Source of the DNA: Anthoceros angustus
Lineage: Eukaryota > Streptophyta > Anthocerotopsida > Anthocerotales > Anthocerotaceae
Direction of reading: 5' to 3'
Assembly: GCA_010909165.1 (NCBI GenBank)
Contig: MU008188.1
Location: forward strand, 310,001 to 374,000
Length of the DNA stretch: 64,000 nt
Shown piece after piece: positions 58,501 to 64,000 of the stretch. Positions within the stretch are counted from its first letter, which is position 1; each line of letters begins with the position of its first letter. The translations under genes were made by a program, and so were the position numbers. The notes beneath the pieces were generated by a model that was not told where the DNA came from, searched no databases, and saw only the letters and a list, made by a program, of their open reading frames with translations.

Positions 58501-60926
58501 GGCTTACTGCTTCTTCACCATTGCCAAGTGACACATCCCTTCCTGGCCAAAGGTGCAGCCTCACTCCGGTACATGGTGCGAGATTAGTGACCATAACAAA
58601 CCAATCTCTTCCAGCGGCGACCTGAAAACAGCAGAGAGACCGATAATTTGATGTGTACAGGCTTGATGCTGAAGATGCCTTCCCACTGACCATTTGAAAA
58701 GATTAACCAGCATGAGTCACAAGCTAGGAAAGGTTCATAGAATGTGTAACAAAATATCCCCATTGGCACATAAGTCCATCTGTAGGAACACAGTGCTATC
58801 GATAGGCACTGTTCAGCTGAAAAGACTAGGTTGACACAAATCTAGTTCACTCACCATCCTTTTGATATCCAACCACCGCCTTCTTCCATCCATTGCAAGA
58901 ATGGTAACAATTTGCGACTCAATATACAAGTCCTTCTCTTGACTTTCAACAGCCCACTGTATTGACTTCGGACAAACAAATTGTCCTTCTCCGTGAGCAT
59001 ACGCTTCTTGCATTCCTGCAGTTTCACAGCCCATCAACAGACTCATTCACAAGTACATCTTTTCCATAGGTACAAACAGGAAAATTAGAAGACCATACGT
59101 CAGCTGCAGCCTCCAGCATGCTTGTGGAACAGAAGTACGTACTATCTTTCAAGCTCTCTGCTGCAGCAGTGGAGAGTCGAAGCGCAGTTCCAGGAGGTGG
59201 CCAGTCAAATGCTTCGGCAAGAGCAGTCCGTAGCTTTGATATAAATACGTGAAGCCTTAACTGAGGGTTGGATTCAGGCTGACCCGATTTCGCATCTATC
59301 AAATGCAGAAGAGTGTGAGCAACCTGCCAGAAACGTCAGGTTCAAGAGTGGCCAATGAGAGCGTACATCTCACCTACAAATATGACAGCTAAACTGAAAG
59401 ACTAACTTATCAAAGCTAAGAAGCCACCTGAACGACAAGCTGGTTGCACCACAAAATAGACTGATGTTCTGTGGATAGCCAAACATTCAGCATCTCTGGA
59501 GCTCCAATAGTCACCCCATTTGTTGGGGGTACAATACCTTCTAAAGAGGCAAGATTGGCACGGACCTGAAACCACCAAATAGTGAAAATGAGGCGTTTGT
59601 CATCAACTCACTGCTTCTGCACACACTACAGATCCCTTCCTTGAAGCTGATCTACTAAGAACATACGAAATGCTTACAAACTACCATTTTGTCACCTGGT
59701 AGTCACGAGTTCCTCCGAATATGGACACAACGACCACTTTAGACAGTGGGCCTGATTTGACTCGCTTTGATTTCGTCCTGGATACAACGAAACCCCTCTT
59801 CCAAGCGTCATTGACACTTGAGAAAAAGAGCCCAAGCGACGGTTGCAGAGCTAGTGGAGGTGACCTGACATGAAATATAACAACTGGTCAAACAAGCCGG
59901 TCTTAAGGTGCAAAGGACTGGGACTAAACCAGGTTCACTGTTTGAGCCCTTTTACCGGTGAGGACTGGACAAGGTGAGCACGGTTTCCACCGATCCCTTC
60001 CTAAGGCGAGGATGGACAACTGCCGCCCTTGCGACAAAACCCCCCATAGAATGGCCCACCAGTATGACGGTCTTGGGAGGTCTCTCACCCAAACCAGCCT
60101 CAGCCTTGGACCGTGCAGCAAAAGATTCTTGATATCTATCCAAAATCTGTGAAAAATACCCCACATTCGACACACAGCTTGAACATTTTCCTGAGCTTTA
60201 CCCGACAAAGAGCGGAAGTTGGGGCAGGGGACACAGTAGCAAGAGCTAATACCCTGTCCACAGCTTGAACCACATACTCGGTATGCTCTTGTAAAATCCT
60301 TCCGTCCATTGCGGAATGCTCACCATCCAGATCCACGGCAAACCAGTCCAAGTGATTCGGATACGCCCTGCCATTCCGGTCGGTGAGCAAAGAATTCATC
60401 TTGCCAGCTTCTCCAGATTGCCTCCATCCTAACTCCCTCGGCGACAACGAGGATTCACGGAAAAAGCTCTCATCGAGCGGTCCGCCATTGAATGCTCGTT
60501 GCGACTCAGCGGCTATGGATCTGACCTGCTCACAGGAGCAAGCTATCTGTGAGCAAAAACTGGATCTGGCCAGTGGATTGTGCAACAAAATGCAGATCCT
60601 ACCTGTTTGTAGCTGCCACCGTTTCCAGGAATGAACAACACCGGGACGCCCGAGAGCTTGAGCAGATGCAGGTCGAAATCGATTTTTTGCCACCCCTCGT
60701 GGTACAGATAGAGACCATACTTGGTGGTGAGGTTGGCGGGAGGTGGCAGGGGGATGTACGTCGGGTACATGTAGGTCATTTTGCAGCCATTGTGCAGAGG
60801 CAGATTGGAGAGACCGAAGACAGCGGCCACCGCAAACCCGCAGGCGAGAGCGATCGCCGCCGCCCGGCATGCGCCGGCTCCTGCGCCCCGCAGGCGCCCG
60901 CCCATCGTTCTCCACGGCAGCGCCAA
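55568..60926 (-). CDS. PGAP1-like: GPI inositol-deacylase, PGAP1-like
   Basis: An ER membrane enzyme that removes the inositol acyl chain of GPI anchors. About 18 exons: 60603-60926, 60253-60525, 59956-60146, 59696-59864, 59428-59565, about 59040-59323, 58855-59011, 58439-58621, 58209-58319, 57993-58112, 57682-57823, 57396-57569, 57240-57326, 56821-57149, about 56620-56665, 56412-56551, 56020-56340, 55568-55918. The N-terminus has a signal-anchor helix (AAAIALACGFAVAAVFGL), then MTYMYPTYIPL, VLFIPGNGGSYKQ, and the lipase elbow VGHSMGGFVAR with nucleophile Ser about residue 232. Later ILAMDGRRRWLDIK, FVMVTNLAPCTGVRLHLWP and LAPYK-like LVPYKGFYVMGA are conserved. Several hydrophobic helices fill the C-terminal third. 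Total about 1,180 residues, near the expected plant length. One intron (after 58439) uses a GC donor. The junction near 59,020 needs either a 41-nt intron or a one-base shift, and exon 15 is tentative. Confidence 0.9.
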
Positions 60927-62159
60927 GCACCCGCAGCTGGCAATGAGGTCGCAAGAATTGAAGGCAGTGACGAGCAGTGCATGCTGAACATCTCCCGCCC
61001 ACTGCGAGTTCCGCGTTACTGTGATTCGCTAAGATTAGGCGCTCTAGACAGAGGAGTTTCACACCAGAAAACGAGTCGTCTCCTCCGGCCAGGACACTTA
61101 ACTTCCCCGTTTCATAAATTCGTCTCCACTTATAAAAACGAAAGAGAAAAGGGTACATGTACGGGACACTCCCAGTAGGGACGTATGGACATCTCATCAT
61201 ATGTCTGATGCTATGCGCTGGGTCTGTCGTAGTACTACACGTGTATGTATGTATGTACATATGTATGTATGTATGTATGTATCTGCTGTACTGCTGTACA
61301 TATGTACAGTTGCCGAGTCTCCACAAACCAATAATGAGCTAAAAACACTGGAATATTTTGACTCCAATTCATCATCAATGGATGGATGGATGGATGGATG
61401 GACGCTGCGCCTAACCCTAATTACACAGCAAGAATGTCACGGCCTTCCGCTCCGACGTCCGGCGCTTGCTTTGGCTTGGAAGAAAAAGGCCGTGGTCATT
61501 ATGCTGCAGCAGCAGCAGCAGCAGCAACAGCAACAGCTTGCAGATGAGTGGCATGCTTTTCATCACCTAGAGTCAGACTACATCAACCTGCCCTGAAAAC
61601 ACTGACCTTATACCGATGAAGGAGATGGCATTCCACAGTACACCGGATGGTTGGTGTGCCCCACTGAACGCATGGTATTGCACCTCCAAGTATCTGTGAT
61701 GGGCTGCATCCCACACACGACGAGGAGAAGAGCATGGTTTAACAACTGGGTGGTATGTGAAGTTTTTGTACAGAGAAGCAAAACTGACGAGCCTTGTGTA
61801 GAAACTGCAGAAATACCAGGATTTACTGATGGATCCATGTTGAGCACTCCACCGCTGTCACAGGAGCTACAGTGCCAACCTTCTGTTGTGCCTGCCCACA
61901 AAGATCTGTCTAGCGCATTCAACCGTTGCGCATGTTGCAATCCTGCATGCGCGAAGACACGCCCATTGTTGGGTAAAGGACGGCCCTGTGGTCCACCGGT
62001 GTTGTATGAGAAGGGAACAAACGTACTGGGCCACCATTTGCATGAGTGTTGCGGATGCTGCCTTGATCTGCGACACAGTCGTGCACAGATACATCCAAGT
62101 TAGTTCTGGGCATCATAGCCGTCATCTTCACAACAGGCTATGCTATTCAACCTTACCGC
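60927..62159. other. Promoter side of the PGAP1-like gene, with microsatellites
   Basis: Contains (GTAT)n at 61,241-61,282, (ATGG)6 at 61,378-61,401 and (CAG/CAA)n at 61,505-61,537. From 61,600 to 62,159 open frames exist on both strands with no recognisable similarity; this may be the 3' flank of the gene to the right. Confidence 0.6.
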
Positions 62160-64000
62160 CATAATGAGAAGACTTTGCAAAGCAAATCATCTGGTAGCGT
62201 CAGGCTGTTGTATGCTATCAGACTGTGAATGCCACTGCTTGATAACGTGTTCCCAGACTTTGCCAATGAACTCAATACACCCACCAACTCCATGAACTCA
62301 CAATTTGCTCCCCCCTGTGCTTCAGAATCTCTCTTTTTCATGAGACCACCCTGTTTGACATTTTTGATTTGGACGTGATGCGATGTACCCAACCTTACAG
62401 CTACAGTTAACCAATTTTAAACATTATAGTTCGGTGTCACAGCGTTTGGGAAGTGGACTCAACATGCCAAAATCTAATATGCAAAACCAAGACCCTACCA
62501 CAGCCAGAACCATACCTAACGCAGAGAAGTTGAAACAGGAGACAGCCAGCTGAAATCAAGAGGAAGCATCAACTGAGATAAGTGAAGACTGCTGCACCTT
62601 CGGATGCATTCCAGCAAACATAGGAAGAACAGAGGTCTTGCAGGGACGCAGGTGTCCTGTGTGGAACTGCTTGTCCAAGCTCCAAAGCATGCAGAGTTAC
62701 GCCAGCAGCCCTTCATAACACCAAAGATGACCATCAGACAAAATCGGCATGCTTCTTGAGAAACACTCAACCTGGAGGAACGTCACATTCTGCATTACTG
62801 TTGCCAAATAAGATACACGGCAAGCTCAAAGTGTGGAAAGAAATGTACCTCTGTATGCTTTCAGCTGCAGTGCGTGGAGGTCCTGCTGATGTAGGATCAA
62901 TACTTTGCCTGCCTCTAAATCCTGGCCCACGCAAAATCTGCACGCCTAGGGTGCTGCCCAATTGGCGTCTGGAACCGGGAGTCTGACCCACAGCTGGCTC
63001 ACAGCGGCTAGCAGCTGCCAGACAGACGAAGTTCTGCGGGGCAGCTGTCGCAGCTGCAGCATCCACATCAATCAAGTGGAACACTTCCCATCGGGTTGGG
63101 ACAGTGCGGACTGCCCGTACGCTCCCACAGGGCTCTACACTTAAAAAACGCCTGGCAAAGACACACCATGTTACTATCTTGCTCGACCACTCAGACTGGT
63201 TGGACCTACCAGAACACAGAAAAAGTTCAAAAGAAATCTTCAAGCAACATAGCTATCTGACCTTTTGCCACTGATTTTCCGTACAGTTTGAATAGTAAAA
63301 CCAGCAATGCTCCTATCCAAAACACTGCCTTCATGAAAGGCACAAGCTGCTCGCTTCAATACAGAGCTCGATACAGGTTTGATCTCAAACAAAGAAGTCA
63401 AGGCGGGAAAGTGCACAGCTGGTTCATTTGACTGCGCACAATGCAGGGGCAGTGGTGAACCATGCTATCAGCTAACAACGCGATCTGGGGATGCAAAGAC
63501 TTCCAGAACAACCATAGGCTTCCCCTAAAATGAAACAAGAAAAACCACAACACAATGGAATGAGCTTAACCTGTAATATACGGCCAGTTGAGTCTGCAAA
63601 CATGTAGACATCAGCTCCATCCTTTGGTGAGGGTACAGCTAGTAATGTATAAAGTGAGTCCCCATGATATCTTAATTGCCAAGCCCCAACATTTTCCACC
63701 TCTTTCCTAGTACGAGTAACGCAGGAACACAGCTTTCGCTTTGGAGCACTGTCATCCGAAGTGGGACCCCTCCCATTGACAGGAGAAGAGGTGTCTTCTT
63801 CAGGTGCATCGGGGTCCGCTGCCAGGCAGCCTCCCATTACACTTTTGATTAAAACTCTTGATCCACTTGCCAGCTCCAGATAAAACTGCTCTGATTTCTT
63901 TGAATGCAGGCCATTGCATAGCACTGTACCAGAGGGCTCAGTTGACATGTACCTTGGAAGCTCCGTCTGTGTTTGCCCTTCCCTTTGAAATGGATGAATG
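62160..64000 (-). CDS. Unrecognised multi-exon gene (5' end outside window), possible beta-trefoil segment
   Basis: Minus-strand exons open to the right edge. From the edge to about 63,572: QFYLELASGSRVLIKSVMGG, KRKLCSCVTRTRK, WQLRYHGDSLYTLLAVPSPK, VYMFADSTGRILQ, then a GTTAAG donor. Around 63,265-63,520: GKPMVVLEVFASPDRVVS and FPALTSLFEIKPVSSSVLKR. Around 62,945-63,165: ARRFLSVEPCGSVRAVRTVP then TRWEVFHLIDVD, which resembles a fascin/actin-cross-linking trefoil repeat. Around 62,160-62,400 an exon ends LTLPDDLLCKVFSLW, which looks like the start of an F-box but is too short to claim. One frame break near 63,475. I cannot name the family. Confidence 0.5.

Noticed and set aside
61651-62103. 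A 150-residue plus-strand open frame
   Set aside because: Overlaps an equally long minus-strand frame, has no recognisable motif, and lies between two minus-strand genes.

Overview
This is nuclear DNA of a land plant, most likely a fern. Clean plant genes with short GT/GC-AG introns flank about 44 kb of nested and tandemly duplicated transposable-element (TE) sequence. The PPR remnants have the highly repetitive style of fern PPR genes, and the sugar transporter, P4-ATPase and PGAP1-like genes are of plant type. The species is an inference; no database was searched.

Layout: (1) 1-2,063, minus strand: a plastidic-glucose-transporter-like sugar carrier, nine exons visible, 3' end outside the window. 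(2) 2,640-3,067: a repeat carrying a terminal-exon-like sequence; a second copy lies at 47,112-47,545. (3) 3,140-8,230: a decayed Ty1/copia element with 5' LTR, primer-binding site and gag-PR-IN-RT-RH remnants, cut off in RNase H with no 3' LTR seen. (4) 8,316-25,786: a block of nested tandem duplications (units of about 1.75 kb, 1.06 kb and 6-7 kb). It holds an uncharacterised gag-like gene with coiled coils and a 21-bp palindromic minisatellite encoding QPTxVGx heptads, a DDE transposase fragment, and a PPR gene fragment. (5) About 25,237-46,111: a roughly 21-kb CACTA (En/Spm) element inserted in that PPR gene. Its TNP2-type transposase (29.2-31.1 and 40.3-41.1 kb) is split by a further insertion of about 9.1 kb (31.15-40.27 kb). 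(6) 47,540-52,235, minus: the 5' half of a P4-ATPase (flippase) gene that stops at copy B of the repeat and carries an internal two-exon duplication. (7) 54,010-55,430, minus: a frameshifted class-IV sirtuin of SIRT7 type. (8) 55,568-60,926, minus: an apparently full PGAP1-like GPI inositol-deacylase gene. (9) 62,160-64,000, minus: an unrecognised multi-exon gene running off the right edge.

The host genes are unrelated housekeeping functions (sugar transport, lipid flipping, deacylation, GPI-anchor remodelling) and show no operon-like logic. Two signals matter most. First, the duplicated TE copies differ mainly by small deletions, often at CAG/CTG/CCG, rather than by substitutions; this suggests either methylation-linked sequencing error or an unusual decay process. 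Second, the gag-like family with palindrome-encoded peptide repeats may be undescribed.
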